Assembly (NCBI GenBank): GCA_035695065.1
Contig: DASSEW010000022.1
Coordinates: forward strand, 1-64,000
Direction: 5' to 3'
From: 66-474 sp035695065
Lineage (GTDB): Bacteria; Pseudomonadota; Gammaproteobacteria; Xanthomonadales; Rhodanobacteraceae
Length of the DNA stretch: 64,000 nt
In this document: piece by piece, positions 49,389-59,500 of the stretch
Position numbering within the stretch: the stretch's first letter is position 1
How the letters are laid out: each line of letters starts with the position of its first letter
Notes under the pieces: generated by a model
The model's input: the letters and a program-made list of their open reading frames with translations, nothing else
Database searches by the model: none
Told to the model about the DNA's origin: nothing
Translations under genes and position numbers: made by a program

Positions 49389-49925
49389 ATGACGGTTTTG
49401 CACACCCGTTGCAGTGCCGAGATCAAGGAGCGCTTCCGCGCGATCGCAGCCACCGAGGGTCTGACCGAATCCTTGTTGCTGCGGCGCATGGCCGCGGCGG
49501 TCGTTGCCAAACATGGAAGCGGAAGCAAGCCCGTGCCGAGGTCCGATACACGCGGCGGGCGAGGGGGTTATGGCGGTCAGCTCAAACTTCGGCTGCGGCC
49601 TTCCGAGATTCAGGCCATCCGTGCACTGGCCGAACCGGAGGGATGTTCCGCCCAAGCCTGGATCGTGCGGCAGCTCCGGCACCGGCTCGAAGATGCGGTG
49701 CCGTTTGCCAAGGATGAACTCGACGAATTGCGTGATGCCATCCGGGAGCTGGCCGCGCTCGGCCGCAATCTGAATACCTTGCTCCATGTCCTGCATCGAA
49801 GCGATCGTTTCGAGGAGGGCCGGCTGGATTTGCAGGCCTTGCACGCCGGCGTCGACAAGTTGCGAAAGACGGTCACCGCCGCCATGACCCGTGCCACGCA
49901 TCGGGGGTACCGTGGCGAGGCTTGA
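49389..49925 (+). CDS. mobC: MobC-like relaxosome accessory protein
   Basis: 178 aa, ATG at 49389 (MTVLHTRCSAEIKERFRAIAATEGLTESLLLRRM). The first part is ribbon-helix-helix-like, and the middle repeats this layout (LKLRLRPSEIQAIRALAEPEGCSAQAWIVRQLRHRL). The C-terminal segment has the MobC signature ALGRNLNTLLHVLHR and VDKLRKTVTAAM. Such proteins bind oriT and help the relaxase open it. The relaxase start lies inside its last codons (14-base overlap). Confidence 0.87.
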   Translation: MTVLHTRCSAEIKERFRAIAATEGLTESLLLRRMAAAVVAKHGSGSKPVPRSDTRGGRGGYGGQLKLRLRPSEIQAIRALAEPEGCSAQAWIVRQLRHRLEDAVPFAKDELDELRDAIRELAALGRNLNTLLHVLHRSDRFEEGRLDLQALHAGVDKLRKTVTAAMTRATHRGYRGEA

Positions 49926-50922
49926 TGATGATCCGCTGCTCGGCCCGGCAGGGTATGTCTTCCAGACCCCGGTGCAAAGCAAGAAGCACAAGTCCCAAAC
50001 CAAGGGTGGTCGTGGACGGATGCGCTTGGCGGGTGCCCAGATCGGGCGTGTCACGCGTCGACGTCCGGAAGTAATGGTCAAGGTGACGGGCAGCGCGCGG
50101 GGCTTTCGCAGCCTGAAGGAGCACTTGGCGTATATCACCCGCAACGGCAAGATCGGTGCCGAACGTGAAGGCGGCGAGCGGATCGAGGGGGCTGTAAATG
50201 TGCGCGAACTGGCAGAACAATGGTGGGCGGACTGCGGCCGGGACCGTAAAGCCAGCGCGCGCGACACGATCAATTTGATCCTGTCGATGCCGCCCGGTAC
50301 CGATCCGGCGGCGGTGGCCGCTGCCGCCTGTGCGTTCGCACACAAGACCTTCGGCGGAGCCTACGACTACCTGCTTGCGCACCATAATCACGACACCGAT
50401 CCGAAGCGCCCGCAGAATCCCCATGCGCACCTCACGATCAAGACGCGCGGTCTAACCGGGCAGCGGCTGGATCCGAGGAAGCATGACTTGCAAGCCTGGC
50501 GCGAAGCATTTGCAGCCGAACTGCGCGAGCGTGGTGTCATCGCCGAAGCCACACCTCGGCGTGTGCGCGGGGTGGTTCGCAAGGGGCAACGCCAAGCGAT
50601 CAGGCACCTGGAAGCGCGGCGTGCTTCACGCGTGACCCAATGGAAACTACAGCAGGCCATCAAGACCGTGGCGGCAGGCAAGGACACACCGGATGCGACG
50701 CCATGGGTCAAAGTCGCGAAGGAAAGGCAGCGCAAAGTTCGCCGGGCCTGGAATACACTCGCCGCCGCGTTCGAGGGTTCAGGGCAGACGAAGCTGGCGC
50801 AGGAGATCAAGCAATTCGTGAATGCGATGCCGCACGAGCTGACTGAACGCGAACACTTCCTCGCGCAGGCTAGGAAGCTGTTTGACAAGCAACAAGTTCA
50901 AGGCCGCGGGCGCAGTAGATAA
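49912..50922 (+). CDS. MOBP-like relaxase
   Basis: 336 aa with a GTG start at 49912 preceded by GGGGG. VKVTGSARGFRSLKEHLAYITRNG contains the candidate nicking tyrosine Y74. The metal-binding motif III is H158-N-H160-D ... H171-A-H173-L-T-I (LLAHHNHDTDPKRPQNPHAHLTI). The C-terminal third is basic and helical. It would nick oriT and pilot single-stranded DNA to the VirD4 coupling protein encoded at 61070. It is shorter than plasmid TraI proteins and has no helicase or primase domain. Confidence 0.88.
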   Translation: MARLDDDPLLGPAGYVFQTPVQSKKHKSQTKGGRGRMRLAGAQIGRVTRRRPEVMVKVTGSARGFRSLKEHLAYITRNGKIGAEREGGERIEGAVNVRELAEQWWADCGRDRKASARDTINLILSMPPGTDPAAVAAAACAFAHKTFGGAYDYLLAHHNHDTDPKRPQNPHAHLTIKTRGLTGQRLDPRKHDLQAWREAFAAELRERGVIAEATPRRVRGVVRKGQRQAIRHLEARRASRVTQWKLQQAIKTVAAGKDTPDATPWVKVAKERQRKVRRAWNTLAAAFEGSGQTKLAQEIKQFVNAMPHELTEREHFLAQARKLFDKQQVQGRGRSR

Positions 50923-51453
50923 AGGCTGCCAGGTCAGGGGCTGGCAACGCGTGCGGCGCGGAGGCGTTGTCTAAATGAGGCCGATGTTGCCGATTATCAC
51001 GATCGTCGCTTACGGAGCTTGCTGACTGGCGCCGCCGCATCTCCGGACACAACCTGGACAAGATGCACTAATCACTGCGCGAACATGGCTTCGCGTGGAA
51101 TGCCGACCAGCTGTTTTTCACCGTGCGCGAACCGCTTCCGAGCCGCGTCACGCAGACTGGGCTGGTGTTCGGCAACAGGTGCCGCTTCACATCGTGTCGC
51201 AGGTGGCAGGGATGGCGTAATCTTCAGCGACGGGGTCGAAGCGGATTTCCCTGAGTTCAACTCAGGAATGACCGCGACGATCGATGTGGCAGGGAAAGGA
51301 GGCCAGATCGTCCTGTAGGGAACACACAAGGGATAGAGAGTCGAGGGGACCTCAAGTCGTTGACTCAGCTTGAGGTAGGCCACATCGAATCACACGTCGC
51401 CTGCAAGATCTGCCACAGGTCTGCACTGGGCGACAACAAGCGCAAGAACATGA
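50923..51453. other. Intergenic region between relaxase and the 300-aa gene
   Basis: These 531 bases hold no gene I can support. Short in-frame pieces (for example DWRRRISGHNLDKMH ending at a TAA near 51072, and SLREHGFAWNADQLFF after it) read like decayed coding sequence of an accessory gene. The best ORF (51019-51318) has a composition unlike its neighbours. This region is where cargo appears to join the mobilisation backbone. Confidence 0.4.
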
Positions 51454-52356
51454 ATGCAAACGTTAAGTTACCCAAGCCACGTCATACCAAAGCTTTCGGT
51501 CGATGAAGTCGCATTGACCGACGACACGGTTGCCAAGATCAACTTGGCACAAATTGCACGTCCCGGGACATTCATCGCGAAGACGTACTGGGACGTCGTT
51601 GAGACGTTGGCGGACATGCTGGACATTCTCGAGATTCACTCGCCCGGCATCCCGGATCGTGATCTAAAGCACCGCTCGGTCCTGAGGCTTGCGGAAATTC
51701 TGATGCTTCGTTGCACCTCGCTGAGCGACTACTTGGGACAGTTGCTGACCGCATGCGCCCCCGAGGGCGCTGACGACGAGTTGAAGCAATGTCGGCAAGC
51801 AATTGCGAAACGATTGGGGCGAAACCTCAGGGTTCCAATCAACAAGACCAAACACGCCGGATTCACCGTTGCCCCGATCGTCCTGACGAACGGCATGGCA
51901 TCGGTGCCTGGGTTCGTTGTGTATGGCCCGCTCCAGGATGGGCTGAGTGGCCCGCTGTCTTTCTCTAGAAAGCACGGCGGTGGCACGCCGGAGGGATTCT
52001 CGTTGCCGCTCTTCATGCGGCAAGTTCTCGCAAATATTTTCGCAATGACTGATATCGCCAGGGAGCGACTTACGAGGTGGGGCTCGATTGATGCGCGCCC
52101 AGATGCCGCTCTGGCGCAGAACCCGAACGTTGAGCGTGTGGCGTCACTCTCCGGAATGCTGGATCGGCTTAACGCGCAACCGTTCTACGGTTTCGAGGGC
52201 GAACACACCACTCGTTCACCGAAGTTCCTGATCGCGGAAGGGACTTTGTGCATGCAGTTGGCGCAGACCAAGCGGCTGCGCGGCAGGGTGATCGTCAACT
52301 TCCAGCTTCCGTATGTCCACGCGGGAGCAAAGTTTCAAATGCCTTATTGGAAGTGA
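51454..52356 (+). CDS. Hypothetical protein (300 aa)
   Basis: Starts MQTLSYPSHVIPKLSVDEVAL at the ATG 51454 and ends FQLPYVHAGAKFQMPYWK. It is predicted to be mixed alpha/beta, with helices RSVLRLAEILMLRCTSLSDYLGQLLTAC and LFMRQVLANIFAMTDIARERLTRWG, and no signal or membrane segment. AIAKRLGRNLRVPINKTKHAGFTVAPIVLTNG and VPGFVVYGPLQDG could be part of a nucleotide or nucleic-acid binding surface, but no family is recognised. Its codon use is less GC-biased than the flanking mob genes. It stands alone between the mob and R-M blocks and may be a defence gene or acquired cargo. Confidence 0.65.
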   Translation: MQTLSYPSHVIPKLSVDEVALTDDTVAKINLAQIARPGTFIAKTYWDVVETLADMLDILEIHSPGIPDRDLKHRSVLRLAEILMLRCTSLSDYLGQLLTACAPEGADDELKQCRQAIAKRLGRNLRVPINKTKHAGFTVAPIVLTNGMASVPGFVVYGPLQDGLSGPLSFSRKHGGGTPEGFSLPLFMRQVLANIFAMTDIARERLTRWGSIDARPDAALAQNPNVERVASLSGMLDRLNAQPFYGFEGEHTTRSPKFLIAEGTLCMQLAQTKRLRGRVIVNFQLPYVHAGAKFQMPYWK

Positions 52357-52525
52357 TCTGGTTAGCGCGCAACCGTCGAGGAGAGATCGGTGGCTGCGCG
52401 ACTTGTTCCTGTAGCCTGCGCCGTACAATCGACGGAGGCGATGCCTGTGTAGGGGCACGTGCAACTGCTCTACCGATACGCAATGCAGCGACGGCCGGTT
52501 TCTCAACATGGGGTATGCATAGTCA

Positions 52526-54460
52526 ATGATCACCGGTGACATCAAGAACCGCATCGATCAGGTTTGGAACGCGTTCTGGGCGGGCGGCATCGCCAACCCG
52601 TTGGAAGTGATCGAGCAGGTCACCTATCTGCTGTTCATCCGCCGCCTTGACGACCTGCAGACGCTGGAGGAGAACAAGGCCAACCGGCTGAAGCAGCCGA
52701 TGCAGCGCCGCATCTTCCCGGCAGGCAAGGACGGCAGGAAGCGCGCTTACGAGGATTACCGGTGGTCGCGCTTCAAGCACTTCGCGCCGGCCGACATGTT
52801 CGAGGTGGTCGGCGAGCACATTTTCCCCTACCTGCGCACCGGTCTTGCGCAGCAGCTCGGCAACGGCGAATCCACCTACGCGCACCACATGAAGGACGCG
52901 CGCTTCACCATCCCGACGCCGGCGCTGCTGGCCAAGGTGGTGGACATGCTGGACCACGTGCCGATGGAGGATCGCGACACCAACGGCGACATCTACGAAT
53001 ACATGCTGGCCAAGATCGCCAGCGCCGGCCAGAACGGCCAGTTCCGCACGCCGCGCCACATCATCCGGCTGATGGTGGAACTCACCGCGCCGCAGCCCAT
53101 GGATGTGATCTGCGACCCGGCCTGCGGCACTGCGGGCTTCCTGGTCGCGGCCAGCGAGTATCTGCGCGAGCAACATCGAAACCTGCTGCACGACAAAAAG
53201 CTCAACGAGCACTTCCACCACCGCATGTTCCACGGATTCGACTTCGACAACACCATGCTGCGTATCGGCAGCATGAACATGCTGCTGCACGGCGTGGAAA
53301 GCCCGGACATCCGCTACCGCGATTCGCTGGCGCAGGACCACGCGGGCGAAGAGGAAAAGTACACGCTGGTGCTGGCCAATCCGCCCTTCGCCGGCAGCCT
53401 GGACTACGAGAGCACCGCCAAAGACCTCCTGGATGTCGTTAGAACCAAGAAGACAGAGTTGTTGTTCTTGGCTTTGTTCTACCGACTCCTGAAACCAGGA
53501 GGGAGAGCAGCGGTCGTTGTGCCTGCAGGGGTGCTGGAGTCCGACGGGACGGCGCTGACCGCAATTCGAGAAATGCTCGTTGAGAACCTCCGACTCGAAG
53601 CCGTCGTAAAGCTCCCTCACTGGGTCTTCAAGCCCTATGCGAGCGTTGACACATCGATATTATTCTTCTCCAAGGGAGGAAAGACGGATAACGTCTGGTT
53701 CTATCGCATGGAGAACGACGGGTTTTCCGACGATGCACAGAAGACTCCTGTTGATGGCTCGGATATCCCAGAAGTGCTAGGCCTTTGGCGCGATCCGAAA
53801 GCAAGGAGGAAATCTGTAGATCTACGCAAGCATCGCATGGTTTCCGTCCATGAAATACGCCGCAACGGATACGATTTGTGCCCCCCGATGTATCTGAGCG
53901 GACATCAATACCCGAGTAATACCGATGTCGCCAAACTTGGAAGTCTTTTTGACATAGCGAGAGGCACCACCGCCGCATCTTCAGCTCTTGATGAAGGTAA
54001 GTTCCCGCTATTTACCACGTCAATCGTTCCGAAATGGTCGGATGCTGCCCCATTCGTTGGACCAGCCATATGCATTCCAACAGTTTCAGCGACCGGCCAT
54101 GGGCATGCGTCAATTAAGACAATCCATCTCGTAGAAGGGCAGTTCGATGCGTCGGCCATCACTGCCGTTCTAGTACCTAAGAACAAGGATGTTCCGGTTC
54201 ATACGATTTACTACTACCTCTTGGCACACAAGGATGAGATACTTGTTCCAATGATGCGCGGGACAACGAATAAGTCTCTCAACACCGATCGTCTTGCGGA
54301 AATTGAAGTGCCGGTATTGAAAGCCAATTCCCCACAAGGCATAGCGATCAAATCGCTTATGGATCAGAAGAGACGAATTGAAGAGGTCGAGACAGAACTC
54401 AATCAACTCCGCACACAACATAGAGAAGGGATTGATGCCCTTCGGAATGTAGCCACCTGA
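52526..54460 (+). CDS. hsdM: Type I restriction-modification methylase fused to a single specificity domain
   Basis: 644 aa. The N-terminal HsdM helical domain (NRIDQVWNAFWAGGIANPLEVIEQVTYLLFIRRLDDL) precedes the N6-adenine methylase core with SAM-binding DPACGTAGFL (about residue 196) and catalytic NPPF (about 285). After about residue 460 comes one target-recognition-like domain (VAKLGSLFDIARGTTAASSALDEGKFPLFTTS ... HTIYYYLLAHKDEIL ... RLAEIEVPVL), ending in a coiled-coil-like helix (LMDQKRRIEEVETELNQLR). No separate hsdS exists nearby. The subunit would need to dimerise to recognise a bipartite, probably symmetric, site. GC content and codon use drop markedly from about 53420 onward, suggesting a recombined specificity end. 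Confidence 0.88.
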   Translation: MITGDIKNRIDQVWNAFWAGGIANPLEVIEQVTYLLFIRRLDDLQTLEENKANRLKQPMQRRIFPAGKDGRKRAYEDYRWSRFKHFAPADMFEVVGEHIFPYLRTGLAQQLGNGESTYAHHMKDARFTIPTPALLAKVVDMLDHVPMEDRDTNGDIYEYMLAKIASAGQNGQFRTPRHIIRLMVELTAPQPMDVICDPACGTAGFLVAASEYLREQHRNLLHDKKLNEHFHHRMFHGFDFDNTMLRIGSMNMLLHGVESPDIRYRDSLAQDHAGEEEKYTLVLANPPFAGSLDYESTAKDLLDVVRTKKTELLFLALFYRLLKPGGRAAVVVPAGVLESDGTALTAIREMLVENLRLEAVVKLPHWVFKPYASVDTSILFFSKGGKTDNVWFYRMENDGFSDDAQKTPVDGSDIPEVLGLWRDPKARRKSVDLRKHRMVSVHEIRRNGYDLCPPMYLSGHQYPSNTDVAKLGSLFDIARGTTAASSALDEGKFPLFTTSIVPKWSDAAPFVGPAICIPTVSATGHGHASIKTIHLVEGQFDASAITAVLVPKNKDVPVHTIYYYLLAHKDEILVPMMRGTTNKSLNTDRLAEIEVPVLKANSPQGIAIKSLMDQKRRIEEVETELNQLRTQHREGIDALRNVAT

Positions 54461-54616
54461 GCTACCAGTAGGACCGTAGCCCCGCCCATACACGCTGCAC
54501 CACCGCACCTTCCGCAACGAGCTGTAGCGGCTCCTGCAAATCTGGAGCACCGATCCACAGTTGCGTCTTTGTCCGCGTGCGTGGTCCCGGCGGTGGCGCG
54601 CAACCCGGTGACTGTT

Positions 54617-55855
54617 TTACAACACCGCCCACCACGGGCACGCAATGACGCCGGGCGTCACCACCCGGATGCGCGGGTCGGCGCTCAACAACACGCCGCG
54701 AACCACGTCGGCGTGACGCTCGCGGAATGTCGTCAGATGGCGCGCCTCAGCCTTGCCTACGTCGTCCGCGGCTTTTACCTCGATGGGCAACAGCTTGCGG
54801 TCTTCCTCGGCGACGAAATCGACTTCCTGGCCCGAGCTCAGGCGCCAGTGATACAGGCCGTGTCCCGGTGCATCCTCGCGCCACACCAGCAGGTCGTGTG
54901 CGACCAGCGTTTCCAGATGGAAACCGCTGGGTGCCTTTTCGCGCGCGGCGGCCAGCGCCAGCGCCGCGTCCACGCTGTACAGCTTGGGCGCCTTGATGAC
55001 GCGCTGGCCGGCGTTGCGCGAATAGGCGGGGATGGTCTCGATGAGGTACGCGCGCCGCAAGGCTTCGAGCCAGCGTCGCACCGTGGTCACGGGAATGCCG
55101 AGGTCGCCCGCCAGCCCGGACACATTGAGCACCTGACCGGTCCATGCCGCGGTCAACCGCACGAAGGCTTCCAGCCGGGGCGTTGAATCGACCGTGGTGA
55201 TTTCGCGTATGTCACGCTGCGAGAAGATCGTGACATAGTCGTCCAGCATCCGTGTTCGTTGTTCGGGCGGCGCAGCGACTGCGCGCGGAAAGCCGCCGGT
55301 TTGCGCGGCCTCGCGCCAGTCGAGTGCGCCGCTGGCTTCGGCGCGGCGATTCAGTTCCGTGAGTACCGCACTTTCGTTGGATCCGAACAGGAAGGACCAG
55401 CCCGGATGGTTTTGGTCGTAGCGCAGTTCGCTGAAGGTCAGGGGTCGCAGCGTTCGATATGTGGCCCGCCCCAGCAGGGAATCGCCCACGGCACGGCCGA
55501 TTTCAGGTTGGTTCGAACCGCTGACTAGGTATTGACCCTTGCGCTGGTCGGTATCGACGACGGCTTTGATCGCGAGCATCAGATCGGGCGCCCGCTGGAT
55601 TTCGTCGATGAACGCCCCTCGATCGCCAAGATCACTGAGGAAGCCTTCGGGGTCATCCTGTGCCTGTTCACGGACGTCACGGTTGTCCAGCGTGCGCGTA
55701 GCAAAACCCAGATTTTCAGCAACTTGCAAGCAGAGCGTGCTCTTCCCGACCTGCCGGGCGCCCATGACCGCGACCACGGGATAAACGCGCAGATCAGCAG
55801 CAAGCTGGCGATGCAGCGTGCGTGGATATTGTTCGTTTTTCCCTGTATTGACCAT
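54617..55855 (-). CDS. AAA ATPase with DUF4143 domain
   Basis: 412 aa. The Walker A motif is VMGARQVGKSTLCLQ (about residues 30-40) and the Walker B region is GAFIDEIQRAPDLMLAIK. DTDQRKGQYLVSGSNQPEIG is the sensor region. The C-terminal DUF4143 nuclease-like portion has HLETLVAHDLLVW, HWRLSSGQEVDFVAEEDRKLLPIEVKAAD (a D-x-n-E-x-K pattern). The family is widespread and poorly understood; it is often linked with toxin or defence loci. It is inverted relative to hsdM and hsdR and lies between them, so it is an insertion within the R-M locus with its own promoter. Confidence 0.87.
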   Translation of the reverse strand: MVNTGKNEQYPRTLHRQLAADLRVYPVVAVMGARQVGKSTLCLQVAENLGFATRTLDNRDVREQAQDDPEGFLSDLGDRGAFIDEIQRAPDLMLAIKAVVDTDQRKGQYLVSGSNQPEIGRAVGDSLLGRATYRTLRPLTFSELRYDQNHPGWSFLFGSNESAVLTELNRRAEASGALDWREAAQTGGFPRAVAAPPEQRTRMLDDYVTIFSQRDIREITTVDSTPRLEAFVRLTAAWTGQVLNVSGLAGDLGIPVTTVRRWLEALRRAYLIETIPAYSRNAGQRVIKAPKLYSVDAALALAAAREKAPSGFHLETLVAHDLLVWREDAPGHGLYHWRLSSGQEVDFVAEEDRKLLPIEVKAADDVGKAEARHLTTFRERHADVVRGVLLSADPRIRVVTPGVIACPWWAVL

Positions 55856-55908
55856 CTAGGATACGCTATACTGATACGCAGCGGTCAATATACTGTACGG
55901 TGAAGACA
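55856..55908. promoter_or_regulatory. Divergent control region with ATACGC repeats
   Basis: Fifty-three bases separate the divergent ATPase and 178-aa genes. ATACGC occurs twice (55861-55866 and 55874-55879) around TATACT, and a second TATACT lies at 55889-55894 in the plus direction. The sequence is AT-rich compared with its surroundings. Promoters in both directions must lie here, so one regulator could govern both genes. Exact promoter elements are uncertain. Confidence 0.4.
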
Positions 55909-56445
55909 ATGCAAAATGCCTACTCTGTGGACGATCTACTGGAATTCCTCGATCATGCCGCCAAGCGCGGGCTGGTGCCCACGGCGACGGCCCAAGCCTT
56001 AGCCGTGGCCTCGCGCAACGTGTTGGGCGTGCTGACGGACGACGAAAAAAAGGATTTGGGCCAGGTGGATATTGAGGCCGCAATCAGGCGATTTACGAAC
56101 AAGCGCGCCAGGGACTTCAACCCATCCTCGCTCAAAGTGTACGGTCAACGAGCGCAACGAGCGGTCACGCTGTTTTTGGACTGGCGCAAAGACCCTGCCA
56201 ACTTCACGGTCAAAACGCGTGCGTCCCGCGGCACGGCCAAACGGCGCAATGGCACTCCGGACGACCGCCCGCAGGCGCCAGACGTACCGGCAGCGGCAGT
56301 GCCAGCGCAGACCGACGGCACGTACCAGTCGTCGTTGCCTGTTCGTCCGGGTGTGGTGGTTACGCTGATGAACATCCCGACCGATCTCACGCCAGCGGAA
56401 GCCGAACGGCTTGCCGGATTCATAAACATGCTGGCGGTCAAGTGA
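55909..56445 (+). CDS. Hypothetical protein within the R-M locus
   Basis: 178 aa from the ATG at 55909 (a GTG at 55900 is possible). The N-terminal 90 residues are helical: SVDDLLEFLDHAAKRGLVPTATAQALAVASRNVLGVLTDDEKKDLGQVDIEAAIRRFTNKRARDFNPSSLKVYGQRAQRAVTLFLDW. They resemble the SAM-like core-binding domain of tyrosine recombinases but without any catalytic domain. A disordered Pro/Ala/Arg linker follows, and the end has DLTPAEAERLAGFINML, probably a small oligomerisation helix. It precedes hsdR by 77 bases and may be an accessory DNA-binding or regulatory factor of the restriction system. Confidence 0.7.
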   Translation: MQNAYSVDDLLEFLDHAAKRGLVPTATAQALAVASRNVLGVLTDDEKKDLGQVDIEAAIRRFTNKRARDFNPSSLKVYGQRAQRAVTLFLDWRKDPANFTVKTRASRGTAKRRNGTPDDRPQAPDVPAAAVPAQTDGTYQSSLPVRPGVVVTLMNIPTDLTPAEAERLAGFINMLAVK

Positions 56446-56522
56446 CGACGGCGCGGGCGCACGCACAAGACACGGCAGACCGTGCAATCATGTCGCGACA
56501 TTCGTGACAGGGCTATCTCAGT

Positions 56523-59500
56523 GTGAGTCAATTCGCCTTCCTCCAGCGCGAATGGCCGGCGGTGTGCGGCGCCGCGTCGAAGGCGGAAGCTGCGGTGCGT
56601 GCCGATCCACGCGCGGCCTGTTTTTACGCGCGCCGCGCGCTGGAACTGGCGGTGGATTGGGCGTACAAGCACGACCCGGCGCTGCGGTTGCCGTATCAGG
56701 ACAATCTTTCCGCGCTGATCCACGAGCCTACCTTCAAGCAGACCTCTGGCGAGGCGGTCTTCAACAAGGCTCGGGTGATCGTGACGCTGGGCAATCGCGC
56801 GGTGCACAGCCACCGTCAGGTGCCTGAAGCCGATGCCGTCGCAGCGGTGCGCGAATTGTTCCACGTCTGCTACTGGCTTGCGCGCACCTACGGGCGCGGC
56901 GAGCGTCCTGACCCCGGGCTGTCGTTCAATGCCGCGAAGTTGCCGCATCCGGCGCGGGTTGCCGCACAGACCGCCGAACAATTGCAAGCGCTGCAACAAC
57001 AACTGCACGCGAAAGACGAAAGCCTCGCGGTGCTGCTCGCCGACAAGTCCGCGCTCAACGAGGAATTGCAGCGCTTGCGCGCGGAAGTCGCCGCTGCCAA
57101 GAAAACCGCGGCCGCGCAGCCGGATGACCACGACTATTCCGAGACCCAGACCCGTGACTACTTCATTGATCTGCTGTTGAAAGAGGCCGGTTGGCCGCTG
57201 GATCAGGCGCGCGACCGCGAGTTTCCGGTCACCGGCATGCCCAACAACACCGGCGAAGGCTTCGTCGATTACGTGTTGTGGGGTGATGACGGCAAGCCGC
57301 TGGGTCTGGTCGAGGCCAAGCGCACGCGCCGTGATTCACGCGTGGGCCAGCACCAGGCTAAGCTGTACGCCGATTGCCTGGAAGCGCAATTCGGCCAACG
57401 GCCAGTGATTTTCTATTCCAACGGCTACGAGCACTGGATCTGGGACGACACAAGCTACCCGCCGCGACGGGTGCAGGGTTTCTACAAGAAGGACGAGCTG
57501 GAGCTGCTGATCCAGCGGCGCACCACACGGCGCCCGCCGGCCGAGGCGAAGATCAACGCGGACATCGTCGAACGCTACTACCAGACGCGTGCGATCCGCC
57601 GGATCGCCGAATCCTTCGAACGCGACCACGACCGCAAGGCGCTGCTGGTAATGGCGACCGGTGCCGGCAAAACGCGCACGGTCATCGCGCTGTGCGATCT
57701 GCTGATGCGCTGCAACTGGGTGAAGCGCGTTCTGTTCCTTGCCGATCGCGTGGCGCTAGTCAACCAGGCCGTCAACGCGTTCAAACGTCACCTGCCGGAT
57801 GCCTCGCCGGTGAACCTCGTCACCGAGAAGTATGCCGAGGGCCGCGTGTTCGTCTCGACCTATCCCACGATGATGGGATTGATTGATGAAGCGGCTGACG
57901 GCCAGCGGCGTTTCGGCGCAGGCCACTTCGATCTCATTGTCATTGACGAAGCGCACCGCTCGGTGTTCCAGAAATACGGCGCGATCCTCGACTACTTCGA
58001 TTCGCTTCTGGTGGGCCTGACCGCGACACCCAAAGACGAGGTGGACCGCAACACCTACCGCCTGTTCGACCTCGAAGACGGCGTGCCGACCGATTCGTAT
58101 TCGCTGGAAGACGCCGTTCGTGATGGATTCCTGGTACCGCCGAAAGCTGTGTCGGTGCCGCTGAAGTTTCAGCGTGAGGGCATCAAGTACGACGAGTTGT
58201 CGGAAGAGGACAAGGACCAGTGGGACGCACTGGAATGGGACGATGACGGCAACGTCCCCGATCGCGTGGAGTCCGCGGCGGTCAACAAATGGCTGTTCAA
58301 CAAGGACACCGTGGACAAGGTGCTGGAGCACCTGATGACCCACGGCATCGCCGTGGCGGGCGGCGACCGGCTAGGAAAGACCATCGTCTTCGCCAAAAAC
58401 CAGCAGCACGCGGACTTCATCGCCGAACGCTTCAACGCCAACTATCCGCACTACAAGGGCGAGTTCGCACGCGTCATCACCTTCAAAACCGAGTACGCCC
58501 AGAACCTGATCGACGCGTTTGCGGTAAAGGCACCGCACATCGCGATTTCGGTGGACATGCTGGATACCGGCATCGACGTGCCCGAGGTCGTGAACCTGGT
58601 GTTCTTCAAGCTGGTGCGCTCGAAGACCAAGTTCTGGCAGATGCTCGGACGCGGCACGCGGCTGTGTCCCGATCTGTTTGCGCCGGGCGAGGACAAGGAA
58701 TTCTTTTACGTCTTCGACTACTGCCAGAACCTCGAGTATTTCAGCCAGGACATTCCCGGCACCGAGGGCGCGGCGGTGGCGTCGCTCGCCAAGCGGCTGT
58801 TCAATGCGCGACTGGAGCTGATCACAGCGCTGGACCACGGCGCGCAGGGCAATCTCGCGCACACGCTGAAGGAAGCGATGGCGGGCTACTCGGGACCAAA
58901 GACCGGGGCGGAGGTGCGGCAGGCCATCGCCGAGCACCTGCAGCGGGAAGTCGCGGCCATGAACCTCGACAACTTCATGGTACGGCCGCATCGGCGGCTG
59001 GTCGAGAAATACGCCACACAGGAAGCATGGCAATCACTTGCCACCGACGCGATGGCCGAGTTGTCGCACCAAGTTGCCGGGTTGCCGACCGAGCTTGACC
59101 CGGAAAATGAAGAGGCCAAACGCTTCGACCTGCTTTCCTTGAGTCTCCAACTCGCGCTGCTGCGCGGCGAACCCGGCTTCCAACGGATGCGCGATCGCAT
59201 CAAGGAAATCGCAGCCCTGCTGGAAGAAAAGGATGCGATCCCGCTGGTGCGCGAGCAGATGCCGCTGATCCAGGCTTTGCAAACCGACGAGTGGTGGCAG
59301 GACGTTACCGTGCCGATGCTGGAAGTTATGCGGCGTCGATTGCGCGGGTTGGTGCAGTTCATCGACAGGCGCCAGCGCAAGATCGTTTACACGGATTTCG
59401 AAGACGAGCGCGGCGACGAGGCGCATATCGAGCTTCCGGGGTTTGCGGCAAGCATCGATGCAGCAAAATTCCGCGCCAAGGCGCAGGCGTTCCTGCGACA

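Noticed and set aside
51019..51318. Small ORF between the relaxase and the 300-aa gene
   Set aside because: Ser/Arg/Cys-rich translation unlike the neighbours, no ribosome binding site, and fragments in other frames look more like decayed genes.
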